Shown here: piece after piece, positions 20,827 through 30,869 of the stretch | Layout: each line of letters starts with the position of its first letter | Numbering within the stretch: position 1 is the first letter of the stretch | The notes under the pieces: model-generated | Seen by the model: the letters and a program-made list of their open reading frames with translations, nothing else | Database searches by the model: none | What the model was told of the DNA's origin: nothing | Program-made: the position numbers and the translations under genes | Source: Pyropia yezoensis | Lineage: Eukaryota > Rhodophyta > Bangiophyceae > Bangiales > Bangiaceae | DNA length: 64,000 nucleotides | Assembly: GCA_009829735.1 (NCBI GenBank) | Contig: CM020618.1 | Location: 39,098,894-39,162,893 of the forward strand | Reading direction: 5' to 3'

Positions 20827-21925
20827 GAATCGGTTTCCTGACTGGGAAGCGGCGGAAAACATCCAATGTCTACTAGGCCAATCCCCCTCTGCGACGGTCC
20901 ATAGAAATTTGTAGTACTACGGAAGCGGTCCCCCTCCTGCGAGGGGGCGGACGCATCCGAAGTAGAACGGAATCGGTCCCTTTCTGCGGGCGCTCGGAAA
21001 AGTCCGCAGGACTATCGAATCGGGCCCGCTGGAAGGGGGTCCACAACAATCCGTAGTACTACGGAATCGGTCGCTCTTTGCGGCGTCCCGAGCAATGCGC
21101 AGGACTATTGAATCGGGCCCGCTGGACAGGGGTCCACAAAAATCCGTAGTACTACGGAATCGGTCGCTCTCTGCGGCGTACCGAGACATCCGCAGGACTA
21201 TCGAATCGGGCCCGCTGGACGGGGGTCAACAAAAATCCGTAGTACTACGGAATCGGTCGCTCTCTGCGGAGTTCCGAGACATCCGTAGTACTGGAGAATC
21301 GGTCCCTCCCAGAGGCGGTCGGTCCGGAGAAATCCGGGGAAATCCGCAGTCTGTGCAAAGTCGTTGGGTGGCGGAAACATCCGTAGTACTTCGGAATCGG
21401 TTTCCTGTCTGCCAAGATACCGAGTAGTCCGTGGCACCACGGAATTGGGCCGTCTCTGCGAGGGTGCGGAGAAATCCGTAGTACTACGGAATCGGTCCAC
21501 GTTCAGGGGGGGGGCGGAAGAATCCGTAGTACTACAGAATCGGTCCCCTTCGGCGACGGGCCAGAGCAGTCCGCACAGATCCGCAGTCGGTCCCCTCACC
21601 TCGGGGGGGCGGCAACGTCCGTAGTACTACGGATTCGGCTCCCCGTCTGCCGGGATACCGAGCAATCCGTGGTACTACGGAATCCGGCCTGCTGCGCGGG
21701 GTTTCGGAAGAATCCGTAGTACTACGGAAGCGGCCGTTGGGAGTCGCCTGTTCGACCTGTGCCCTTCGTGCCTTGCAACTGCGTTGAACAGTCCCTTTGG
21801 TCTGCTGGTCGCAAAACAATCCGTAGTACTACGGAATTGGTCGTTAGACGGCGCCGATGCACGGTCTCGAGACCGGCCTGTGTCACCAGATCCGTTGTAC
21901 TACGGATCTGGCGGGAGCCAGTGCC
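20827..21925. repeat. Palindrome-centred tandem array (core CCGTAGTACTACGG)
   Basis: About 23 degenerate monomers of roughly 47 bases. Most begin with the perfect 14-base palindrome CCGTAGTACTACGG followed by AATCGGTC. Exact palindromes start at 21051, 21144, 21237, 21476, 21619, 21714 and 21821; single-mismatch copies start at 21381, 21524, 21667 and 21892. In 21001-21290 the unit is a 93-base dimer of monomer A (palindrome) and monomer B (CCGCAGGACTATCGAATCGG). Because the core is self-complementary, ORFs such as SVVLRNRS.. appear on both strands and are not genes. The array abuts the truncated eEF3 fragment on its left and precedes the DNA methyltransferase gene by about 440 bases. Not CRISPR: intervals are themselves repeats and vary in length. 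Confidence 0.92.
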
Positions 21926-22368
21926 TTGGCAGGCGAAACATTCAAGTCTTTTGGAAGCTTCCGCCCGCATGGATTTCTTCGTCGTTTTGCTGTGATCAAT
22001 TTGATGTAATTTCAGTTTGTTGTCGACTCGTTGTAATGAAACATTTATGGTAGCACATGACCGTGTGTGGGAGCGTGGATGGCACATTGCTGGCTAGGTG
22101 TGCAAGGCCGTGGGTTAAAGTGTGCGGATTTCTTTTTCGCCAAATTTCGATAATGTTGCGGTGTCGCTGCCTGCGTCAGCTGGGCCTGTCGCACGGTTTA
22201 CTCGAAAGTGTACTTATTGGGCGTGTTTTTTTTTCCTTCTGCACCGTTTCCTCTTTAGGGGTGTGCCCGCGTGCAGGCAACGTCGAGCATGGCGCGCTCG
22301 CGCCCATGTGGGTCGTGGTCATGTTGTGCACGATCGTCACGTTCCCGCCCTTTGTCGCTGTCTGACCC
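21926..22368. promoter_or_regulatory. AT-richer leader upstream of the DNA methyltransferase gene
   Basis: A distinctly less GC-rich stretch (for example tgtgatcaatttgatgtaatttcagtttg at 21990-22019) with T tracts at 22218-22236 lies between the palindrome array and the methyltransferase ATG. It is the likely promoter and 5' untranslated region. No specific factor site is named. Confidence 0.4.
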
Positions 22369-25300
22369 ATGTTGGAGGTCTCCGATCTGGTGGATCGGGT
22401 GACCGAGACGACGCAGGAGGCGGCCCGTGCCGTCCGGGATGCAGCTGCCGCGTCTCCTGCGCTCCCGTACCCCGGGAAGGTCGTCTGTTTGTGCGTGGCG
22501 GAGCTACGCGATCTGTTCATCCTGTCCGCGTGGCGGGATCGCGCGCGTACGAGCCCGTCTGGCCATGGCGACGAGGCATTGGTGCTAGGCGATGTGCGTT
22601 GGGGCAACGTCATGAAGTGGGTCGTCGCAAACTGCCGCGGCCTTGTGTCCTTGTCGGGGCGGCGTCGCATGCGCGCTGGGCGTGTCATCGGGCAGACGGA
22701 GCATGGGGTGGCGCTCACATTGAGTCCACAAACCGCGTGGATGGACGAGCCTGTCGCGGAGCGTATCTACGCTGCGGTATGGCGGCTGAAGCGGTTTGTC
22801 GCGGCTGTTGGTGTCGCACCCGCTGGCACGCGCTCCTCGGATGTTTTGGCGCTGGCGTCATCGGCGTCTGGCCTGGCCGCGCCCGCAGCGGATGTCGCGC
22901 AACGGTCTAATGTTCGCGTGGTGCGGCCGGACCAGTCGGACCATCCAGTGGACGTCAGGGTGTGGCAGCTGATCCTTGCGCTCGCCGGTCGAGGGAGCTT
23001 GTTGGCAGCGGACGGCCGTGTAGTACGCGACCATATCGCGGGAGCGGGCAGCACCGAGTGGCAAGATGTGGGGCCGACTCTACCGGGTGGCTCTCTTCCC
23101 GATGACTTTTTTGCTCAGGTCGTTCTTTTTGGCGCTCTGCCCGAGCAGGGTGTGGGTGGCGCTGACAGGGCGTCCAGCAGGGCGTGTCCGACGTCCTTCC
23201 CCCCCATGACGGCGTTTGAAGCGGTGCTGTGGCTGTCGTTGGTGCGTCCGCTTGCGTCGCAGACACGCACCGGGTCGTCAGCTGCTCAGACGTCCCGACA
23301 CGACGGCGGCGACCCGAGCAATTCCCGCGGGCGGCGGCTGCAGCGTGACCCCCGCCTTGTCTGGGCTGCTGCGGGGTTGGCCGCGCAAGTGGTGGTCGAT
23401 GTGGTCCGTGGATGGAATGCGCTGGCACGGGATGTCGGCTTTGTCAATGTCGAGTCCATGATTGCTCCGTACCTGGTGTGGAACGGGAGAACGTGCTCGT
23501 ACGCGGCGCTTGCCCGGCCTCTGGACCGGCGTGCCTTTGCGCCGCGCCGGCAGGAGCGGGAGCTGTGGCATTTGGTCGCACCCGTCACTGGCAACGACGT
23601 CTTTGATCCTGCGCGGGTCAGCGAGCATGCTGTGAACCGTAGCGTGCTGGCGGACGAGCAGCTGCGGCAGGTTGCCAATACACTGTTGGAGCACCTTCAT
23701 ATGTGTGCATCGGCCGACAACCTGGCGGACCTGGCGGCTGAGGGCCTCCGTGAGCAGCAGGTGGCACAGGCGGCTCCTCCATCCGACGCAGAGGCTCCCG
23801 ACGTGGCGGGCGCGGGAGCCGACAAGCCGCCGCCGCCGTCTCTCGCGCAGAGGTCGGCACAGCGTCTCGGCTGCCTGACTGTATTTCGGTACCGGCCGCC
23901 GCTGTGGACGGGCGAGGCGGGAACCTTCCCAAGTGTTTTGCGCAACATCCGACGAGGACTGACGGCCGTCCCTGCCAGGGCCAGTGCCTCCCGAACGGCA
24001 GGCGGCAACGCGTCATCCGCGCAGCCTGTGCCGCCCGGTGGGGATGTCAGCTTGCAGGAACTTGGACCGTCGGTGGCGGCGCCGGGGATGACCTCTGGCA
24101 GTCCCAGAGACGCTCGGCGCACTGCTCGACGGGCCCCCCTGGCGCAGCCGCTCAACCTGTTCCGCGCGCGTCGGATGGTCATGCGTGTCATGGAAGCGGT
24201 TGTTCGTGTCTACCCGTGCAGCTTTGAGCAGCTCCAAAGCGTGCACGCCACGCACCATGACGCCATCGCGGACTCATGCAGCAGCGGCAGCAGCAGCAGC
24301 AGCGGCAGTGACAACGGCGGCGGCAGCAGCAGCAATGGTGCCGATGGCGGAGGCAGTGCGAGCATTAGCAGCTGCAATGGCAGCGGAGGGGAGGCCACCA
24401 CCCGTCGGCGTGCCCCGTCGCCTGCGTCGGCGCGGCGGTTCGCCGTCCCCCGCTCCCTGGCTGGCACTGTCCAACTGGTGTTGACGGATCCTCCGTACAA
24501 CATTCGCCGGCTGAGTGGGCAGGAGTGGTCGGAGCACGACACGCTGTCGGAGGCCGACATGCGCAAGGCGGTTGACCTTTTCCGTGCTTTGCTGCGCCCC
24601 GGGGGGCACGTGTTGATTTTTGCGTCGCCTGCACAGCACCTGATGTGGGTGGACCACATGCGGAGTGTTTCCGACGGGGTTGGCCGCCGGGCAGCAGTGG
24701 TCGAGGACGAGGAGGAGGATCCCGACCAAGAAGAGGAGGTGCAGCAGCAGCAGCAGCGGCCGGCGCCAGTGCCACGGCGACCTCTGAAGCGGTCCCGGAT
24801 TGCTGGCGAGCCGTCCTTTCGTGTCGACTCGGCGCCGCTGCTCATCATCAAGGACCCGCACGCGTTCACGCCGCAGCGGCGGAGCTCGACCAACCTGTCG
24901 CGCAAAGTGGAGTTTGTCGTCCACGCGACGCGCACCGGAGCGGATGCACAGGATGCGTATGAGAGTGTCAACTACCGGTCGTTCAACTCTGTGCCGTCGC
25001 GGTTTCCGGCGCACCTGAACGTCATTGACAATGTGCGACCGCCGCTATACCACGAAGTAGTTCGTCGGCCGGGCTCCAGCGGCGACACGCGGAGCAGCAA
25101 GTGGATGCGGCCCGAGCAAAAGTCATTGGCGCTCATGGAGGAGCTCGTGCAGCGGCTCACCCAGCCGCGGGACATTGTGGTCGACCTGTTTGCGGGCACC
25201 TGCGTCACCGCGCTGGCGTGCCTGCGCATCCCCATGGGCCAGTACCGCCTGGCGGTGTGCTCCGACGTAGACGCGCGCGTCATCGACGCGTCCATAGGAC

Positions 25301-25746
25301 GGCTGCGGCGCGAGGTTGTGGATCAGCTCTGTATGGGCAACTTTTGCGACGTCTCCCACAGTCGCCAACGTGCCGCGGCGGTTGCTCGGGCGGCGGAGTT
25401 TTTGTGTCTGGACGGCCGCGAAGGCGTTGCAGGAGCCGGCAGTGCGCTGCAGCCTGCCCGGACGGCGTCTGCACCGCCGGGCGGAGCGTCGGTCGGCAGC
25501 AGCAGCAGAAGCTCCCATGTCAGAGCGGCCATTCCCGCTGGTGGTGCTACGTCTGCCCACTTGGGCAGTGTGTCGGGGGGCAGTGCCGTGGGCGGCGTCG
25601 TAGGCGGCCACCACGGACGCGCTCAGAGCTTGGACCCCACTGCTGGTGGTTCTGGCGTCTTGTCGGAAGGCACGTTCATGATCCCGCCCCGCCCGTCTGA
25701 CACGGAACGCCGCCTGGACTTCCGTGCCACTCGGCTCTGCCGATGA
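22369..25746 (+). CDS. Large protein with a beta-class (DPPY) DNA amino-methyltransferase domain
   Basis: A single uninterrupted 1125-residue frame. The C-terminal third is a prokaryote-style DNA N6-adenine/N4-cytosine methyltransferase. VQLVLTDPPYNIR carries motif IV (DPPY at 707-710), then LFRALLRPGGHVLIFASP, LLIIKDPHAF, RPEQKSLALMEELV, and the SAM-binding motif I IVVDLFAGTCVTALAC (from about 937) followed by YRLAVCSDVD. Motif IV before motif I is the beta order. The catalytic DPPY is intact; the FxGxG motif reads FAGTC, slightly unusual. The N-terminal ~600 residues are unrecognised; they are joined by Ser/Gly-rich (24290-24390) and Glu/Gln-rich (24700-24760) linkers. The stop TGA overlaps the next gene's ATG. 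Intron-free length and operon-like overlap contrast with the intron-containing housekeeping genes and suggest transfer or mobile-element ancestry. The modified base (6mA or 4mC) cannot be told. Confidence 0.85.
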   Translation: MLEVSDLVDRVTETTQEAARAVRDAAAASPALPYPGKVVCLCVAELRDLFILSAWRDRARTSPSGHGDEALVLGDVRWGNVMKWVVANCRGLVSLSGRRRMRAGRVIGQTEHGVALTLSPQTAWMDEPVAERIYAAVWRLKRFVAAVGVAPAGTRSSDVLALASSASGLAAPAADVAQRSNVRVVRPDQSDHPVDVRVWQLILALAGRGSLLAADGRVVRDHIAGAGSTEWQDVGPTLPGGSLPDDFFAQVVLFGALPEQGVGGADRASSRACPTSFPPMTAFEAVLWLSLVRPLASQTRTGSSAAQTSRHDGGDPSNSRGRRLQRDPRLVWAAAGLAAQVVVDVVRGWNALARDVGFVNVESMIAPYLVWNGRTCSYAALARPLDRRAFAPRRQERELWHLVAPVTGNDVFDPARVSEHAVNRSVLADEQLRQVANTLLEHLHMCASADNLADLAAEGLREQQVAQAAPPSDAEAPDVAGAGADKPPPPSLAQRSAQRLGCLTVFRYRPPLWTGEAGTFPSVLRNIRRGLTAVPARASASRTAGGNASSAQPVPPGGDVSLQELGPSVAAPGMTSGSPRDARRTARRAPLAQPLNLFRARRMVMRVMEAVVRVYPCSFEQLQSVHATHHDAIADSCSSGSSSSSGSDNGGGSSSNGADGGGSASISSCNGSGGEATTRRRAPSPASARRFAVPRSLAGTVQLVLTDPPYNIRRLSGQEWSEHDTLSEADMRKAVDLFRALLRPGGHVLIFASPAQHLMWVDHMRSVSDGVGRRAAVVEDEEEDPDQEEEVQQQQQRPAPVPRRPLKRSRIAGEPSFRVDSAPLLIIKDPHAFTPQRRSSTNLSRKVEFVVHATRTGADAQDAYESVNYRSFNSVPSRFPAHLNVIDNVRPPLYHEVVRRPGSSGDTRSSKWMRPEQKSLALMEELVQRLTQPRDIVVDLFAGTCVTALACLRIPMGQYRLAVCSDVDARVIDASIGRLRREVVDQLCMGNFCDVSHSRQRAAAVARAAEFLCLDGREGVAGAGSALQPARTASAPPGGASVGSSSRSSHVRAAIPAGGATSAHLGSVSGGSAVGGVVGGHHGRAQSLDPTAGGSGVLSEGTFMIPPRPSDTERRLDFRATRLCR

Positions 25747-26792
25747 TCCAACTTCGACTGCTCGCGACACGGTGGGCGGCTCTGGCCGACGAGGCACGCG
25801 CAGGGCGGCATTCGCACCCGCGGGCGCCGCCGTCTGGACGGGCTGTGGCTGCCCAAGTGCTTGGACTAGAGGGGGTTGGCTTGAGCGACTGGCCGCCCGC
25901 CATGCAAGCGGCCTATGGTGTGCAGGACGCGGCAGTGTTGCGCGACGTGAAGGCCGCCTCTGCAGGCTTGTACGTGGCTCGCAGCTCGCTCGCCGGCGGC
26001 ACCTCTGGCTTGGGTGTGTTCGCTGCCCGTCGCATTAGCGAGGGCGACGTCGTTGGCCCGTATTTTGGGGCAATCGTGTACACGGACCTGGGCGCCAAGC
26101 GCATCAAGACCGCCCGGTACGCGTCGTCCGTCCTCGGGTCGCACGCTCCCACGAGTGACGACTTTTTCGAGCGGGCCCTCCAGGTGCGCGTTCGCCCGCC
26201 CGTGCCGACCGCAGCGACGGTGGGATCGGAGGCCTCGGCAGCGGCGGGAGCGGCAGGGCACCCACCGTCGGGCCGGGCTCGTGCCCGCACCCGCGTCGGG
26301 TCGGATGGGCTGGTTGACGTGTGGATTGTGGCTTCCCCCGCGTGTGTTGCCGGATATGTGAACGATTGCCGGCCGACGGGGTTGGTGGATCAGGCGTCGC
26401 ACGACGCGGCGCGGGCTGCCCAGCGGGCGGCGGACGTCGGCGCTTGCCCGGCATCCCCGGCGGGTGGCGTGGAAGCTGCTCCTCGCTCCCGAGACTCTCC
26501 CCACACGCTCCACGAGTCGACGGCGGCTTCCATCGCTGGGCCCAATGTCAAGCTCCACGTGCGCTCTGGGCCGTCTGCGTCGCAGCACGCGTTGGAGGAG
26601 CTCTCTGTCGAGCACCTTATCCGTCCAGACGCTGTTGTCCTGGTGGCCCTGAGAGCCATCGCCATCGACGAGGAGCTCGTCCTGGATTACGGAGGCGCGT
26701 TTTTGTTTGAACGCGGGGATGGCGGCGACCGCAGTGGCCGGCAATTGACGAGCCGGTCCACCCCGCACACTTTCACGGCTGTCGGTGAGTGA
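25743..26792 (+). CDS. SET-domain protein, coupled to the DNA methyltransferase
   Basis: A 349-residue frame whose ATG overlaps the upstream TGA (ATGA at 25743-25746). SET motifs: SGLGVFAARRISEGDVVGPYFG (about residues 87-108), ACVAGYVNDCRPTG (about 200-215; the NHSC-type knot region, here NDCR) and RAIAIDEELVLDYGG (about 300-314; the GEEL-DYG motif with the catalytic tyrosine). An Ala/Gly/Arg-rich insert at about 155-185 separates the SET-N and SET-C parts. No pre-SET cysteine cluster or post-SET CxCxxxxC is visible. Such proteins methylate lysine on histones or other proteins; the target here is unknown. Physical coupling to a DNA methyltransferase suggests joint chromatin marking, which is inference. 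Ends ..FTAVGE TGA. Confidence 0.82.
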   Translation: MIQLRLLATRWAALADEARAGRHSHPRAPPSGRAVAAQVLGLEGVGLSDWPPAMQAAYGVQDAAVLRDVKAASAGLYVARSSLAGGTSGLGVFAARRISEGDVVGPYFGAIVYTDLGAKRIKTARYASSVLGSHAPTSDDFFERALQVRVRPPVPTAATVGSEASAAAGAAGHPPSGRARARTRVGSDGLVDVWIVASPACVAGYVNDCRPTGLVDQASHDAARAAQRAADVGACPASPAGGVEAAPRSRDSPHTLHESTAASIAGPNVKLHVRSGPSASQHALEELSVEHLIRPDAVVLVALRAIAIDEELVLDYGGAFLFERGDGGDRSGRQLTSRSTPHTFTAVGE

Positions 26793-29518
26793 CTTGACCC
26801 GACGTGTACACGTCGGATCAGCACACAATTTTTTTTTTCCGTTTTCTGGTGGTCCAGTTGCCCACCTCAGCGGGCTGGGGGGGGGGAGAGATCGTGTCCC
26901 ATGAAAGGCTTTTTTCGTTTTTGCGCCCGTCCCCTCTTTTCTTTTTTTTTTTTTCATTCGCGATGAGGGTCGGTTAGGGTGACTGCACGCTCCGTCCGCA
27001 CCGGTCGCACGATTTCTTGGCGCCGCTCTGTCCATGTTCCGCACGAGCTTGGTGCGGGGTGGGTTGTCGGGCGAGGCCGCATTGAAAAATTGAGGGGGTT
27101 TTCCAATTCGTCATCTCCATATTGTCGCGCAGGTGCGGCCAAGCACAAATGTCCAACCAACCCCCCACCTCACCCAGCAGGGTGCGGCTGGCTGGCTACA
27201 GGGGCGTGGTCACCGCTCTTGTCACGGCAAGCATGGCCTGAACCTGCGATATGGGCGGTGCTCCTGTTCCATGGCCGACCCGGCCGGAAAGTTTATTGCG
27301 CAGCCGTGGGGGCTGTCGCAAGCATGGTGGCCCCTGTCGTGTGCGTTCTCCGAACCCACCCACGATTATCGACCACTCCCTTCTCAAAGGTCGGGGGGCG
27401 TCCCCTCATTTCCCGTGCGGGTCAATGGCACGAATTATGTGCGCATTCTGTAAGCATGCCGGATCAAAATGACATGATGTACCATTTTGGGAGGGGGGAG
27501 GGGGGGGCTACCGTTGACAGTGGCGCTCCGATCGGGCCGGGCATCCTGGAGCCGATTGATATCCGTAGTACTACGGAAACGAGCCGGCCGACAGCCGCAC
27601 TCGGCGGGGCAATCGCTGGGTCACCCTTGCCCTTGCGCGAGCAAGCACACCCGCCCCACGCTGGCGCCCGGCGGGCAAAGTACGGGGCGTGCATTTCGTA
27701 GCAGTGCGCGGACCCCATGTTGCCCACAGCCGCTCATTGCTCCCCCTTGAGGGGTTCTGCTTCCACTTGTATTCTTCCTGTAAACGGTCTTTATAATGTA
27801 TTGTCGGCTGGCCGTTTGGGCGGGGAGCGGCCCAGCCCCCAGGCGGGCTCCCCGCGGCGCGGCGCCTCGCGTCGCTGCCACCGCGGCGGGCACCCGCCAC
27901 CGCGTCGGCCGCGTCCCGCGCACCGTTGGCCGCGGCTTGCGGGCGTGGGTCACGCACCTGCTTCCCCCTCCCCCGACTGCCTCGTCCGCTTGTCGCTGCG
28001 GCCGCGCCATCAAGGCTGCTGCTCTTTTCTCTCTTTAACGCTGCTGTCGGCGGCGAACGCGGCGGCAGCCGCGGGGAGGGGGCGCGGTGCGACACGCGCT
28101 TCGTCCTTGTTTGCTGCCAGCTTCCAATTTCCCGCCGCAGCACCGGCACACCCCCCCTTTCTTTCCCTGCGTCCGCACCTGGTGCATGGCCCCGCGTCGA
28201 GGCACCGGCACGGGGGGGCGGCGCGGCTTGCGCCGTCGTGCAAGAGCGAAGCGGGGCAGTCCACCGCCGGCCCGACTTGGACATAAAAGTCACGTTACTG
28301 GCGCCTCTTCCTCCTCGGCTACCTGGTTACACCCCGAGGCATTCGGTTCGGCACGATGGGCCACGCTCCTGTTTGTGGCATGCCAGCCGCTCCCGCGTGT
28401 CCTCCGTGCATACTTCTCTACACGTCTGTTTTCCGCAATCATTGTGCCACCCAGTGCGGTGGTGGCGATAGCGTTGCCTTGTCGCTGTCGCCACAGGCAT
28501 GGCTCGAACGTCCGCGGGGGCAGTCTGCTACGTTTCGACTGGTCCTTTGGCTCGGAAACGCAATTTGTCCGGCCGTGCACGCCGCAACGACGGGTCGCGC
28601 AGACCAGGTCTGACTGCGGAGCTATTACGTCCAATTTTCATCTTCTTTTGATTGTGGTAGCATCCGAGCATATCGATGGGTACTGAGCCACCCCAGCCGG
28701 AGTGGCAAGACAACTCACGCACACGCTCGTGCATCGCTGCCGACATCCGTCTCAGCCTGTTATTGGCAAAAGTCGTACCCTGGGATCGTTCCACCCCCCG
28801 CACCCCCGCTTCTCTTATTATTTTGTCCAATCGACGACCTGTGTTCGCGCGTGTTCAGCGATGGTGACGAGGAGGCCATGGTCCACGATGACATGCGAAG
28901 GGGTGGCGGTCACTCGACAGTCGCAGCTTTGACGAAAACGGGGGGTAGTGTTATTGGCTGAACAGAGGCCCAGGCGGGGCTTTTTGTTCACAGTGCTATT
29001 ACTGGTCGATCTCTCAACCCATTCGTATCACTTTTTCTGTACGTGCAGAACCGGCGCTCATCTTCTGAGATGGAAGCATCTGATCGGCTTGGCTCTAATA
29101 GCTCAGAGAGGGCAGCTCTGAGCTAAACTCTGGGGTATCCGAGGCCGGATTTGGCCCCGCGGTCAGCTCCGAGCCACTTCTTGTGCGGTACAGGTTCACC
29201 GTCAGACCCGCTCTGATCTATTCTAACTCATCAAAGTATGGGCTATGGGTTACACAGAGAAGCATGCTCTCACGCGGTGTACGTGCTCTACTTCAATTAC
29301 ATTCCGGACTGTGACGCAACTGCCCGGCTTTTGGTGCGTCTGCAAAAGCTTCATGTCAGTGTGTGTGGACTGCAACGACCACCGAATGAGGCGTTGTGTA
29401 GATTTGGGGTGTTCCCGATCCCCCGTCTCGGCAGTGTCTGTCTGCGCTACAGGCATCGAGTCTACCGCGGCCGATGGGCCGCGAGTTGTCCAGCCGAGGT
29501 ACTCGGCGTTACTTGGTA
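26793..29518. other. Non-coding region 3' of the SET gene
   Basis: T tracts at 26829-26838 and 26941-26954 and a G run at 26878-26886 lie just downstream of the SET stop and may include its 3' processing region. The rest shows no ORF with recognisable composition; ORFs at 27571-28293 and neighbours are overlapping GC-driven frames. It contains the isolated palindrome at 27563. Confidence 0.45.
27563..27576. repeat. Isolated copy of palindrome CCGTAGTACTACGG
   Basis: An exact 14-base copy of the array core, outside the array and about 770 bases after the SET stop codon. It is preceded by T like many array copies (atCCGTAG..) and followed by AA as in the array, but without the rest of the monomer. 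Confidence 0.9.
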
Positions 29519-29519
29519 A

Positions 29520-29975
29520 GATGGCCAAAACCTGGGTGTGTGTGTGTGCTCTTTCACAGCGTGTGCGATTTTCAAGAACTTTTTTCATGCGCCATATGCT
29601 ATCAAGTAGCATCTGTTGGAACACCCGCTGTGATGTGGGTCGCTGTCTGGGCCCCCCACCGCCGCAACCATGGCCAAAACCTGTGGTGTGTGTGCGTTTT
29701 CACTATTTTGACTCGACCGGGCACAAAACCGTCCGTCCGTGAAGGCTGCGACCATGGCCAAAATCTGTGGTGTGTGCGCTCTTTCATCATTTTTCATCCG
29801 GTTCGGCAGATCAGGAGACGGAACGGACTGGGCGCGACGGCTGCAACCATGGCCAAAACCTCTGTGGTGTGTGCGCTCTTTCATGTTTTTCCATCCTGTT
29901 CGGGAGATTGGGTGACAGAACTGGCCGTCCACGACAACTGCGACCATGGCCAAAACCTGTGATGTGCGCTCTTTC
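29520..29975 (+). repeat. Tandem repeat of ATGGCCAAAACCTGTGGTGTG... units
   Basis: Five units begin at about 29520, 29670, 29754, 29849 and 29945. Each has the core ATGGCCAAAACCTGTGGTG followed by TGTGCGCTCTTTCA. Spacings are 150, 84, 95 and 96 bases, so the last three form a near-regular 95-base array. The units also share CGGTTCGG/CTGTTCGG and a CTGCGACC leader. No product is implied; ATG at each unit start is in different frames. Confidence 0.85.
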
Positions 29976-30656
29976 ACGATGTTTCAACCTATGTACTGAA
30001 GTCAAGTGCGGATCTATTTTCTTCACTGTTGCTTGGGACAGTCGTGTCCCCTGACGCTCTCTGGATATAAAAGTAGCCGCCCATTAAGCCCGGTCCTGTT
30101 ACGCATGTTCGCACGCTGTGACAGGTGCTGGCCTTGAGAGTGCGGCAGCCTTCTGCTGTCGCCTTTCGCTCGTGGTACCGGTCTTTGCGTCCCATGCCTC
30201 CATCAGTTTGGTGCAGCGGACGTCGTCTTGGTCTTCGATTGCATTCGTACCGTTGCGTCCCTTGATCATGCCGTCTAGTGCGTTCGCTCGTTGAGGTGTC
30301 GTCCCCGTCGTGTGCTCCGAAAGGGCCATTATGTCGGTGCACCGCTCTTCATCGCTTGTGCTCATCTCCATTGTCTTGTGCCGTTGGCGAGGCGATGCAG
30401 GTGGAGTACAAGCCGGTGTTGCGTGGCTCTGGGTGACAGCCGCTGCGTTTAGGCGTGCGACATGATCGATCGCTTTGAGGAGGAGCTCCAGCCAGGGGTT
30501 GTGATACTTTAATTATACATGTTACAAACAACCATTAAATTATCAATAATTATAGATGTCGGGAAAAAGCGGGTTGATAAATATCGCCACGAGATTTACA
30601 CGTGTCTATAGTAGACATGTATAGTTACTCCCCAGGAAAGCGACCAGGCTCCGCTG

Positions 30657-30727
30657 GATGAGGACGGAGCGTGCCGGGACAAGGCCCTGTCTAGTACGGC
30701 CCTGTCCCGGCACGCTCCGTCCTCATC
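30657..30727. repeat. Long inverted repeat (30-base arms, 11-base loop)
   Basis: Left arm 30657-30686 and right arm 30698-30727 are complementary with one mismatch; the loop is CTGTCTAGTAC. The arms contain GGACGGAGCGTGCCGGGAC. It sits between an AT-rich island (30500-30630) and the tandem repeat at 30870-31170. It could form a stable hairpin in RNA or a cruciform, or be the end of a foldback element. Confidence 0.9.
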
Positions 30728-30869
30728 TAGAGGAGCAGGTATCCTTCCTCGCTCCTGCCCTACGCAATCACCGCATCCTGCGCGCGCGGTGCGTGTCCGT
30801 CGCGCCGGTGGTGTGACGCTCCCGGTACGCCGCAACCGGCGGCGCCACACGCCCCTCCACGAGCGCCTT

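Noticed and set aside
21095..21599. ORFs on both strands encoding SVVLRNRS-type repeats
   Set aside because: Direct product of the palindromic tandem array; read equally in both directions.
20827..21925. CRISPR array
   Set aside because: Repeats are palindromic but the intervals are repeat-derived and irregular, no cas genes are near, and the DNA is eukaryotic.
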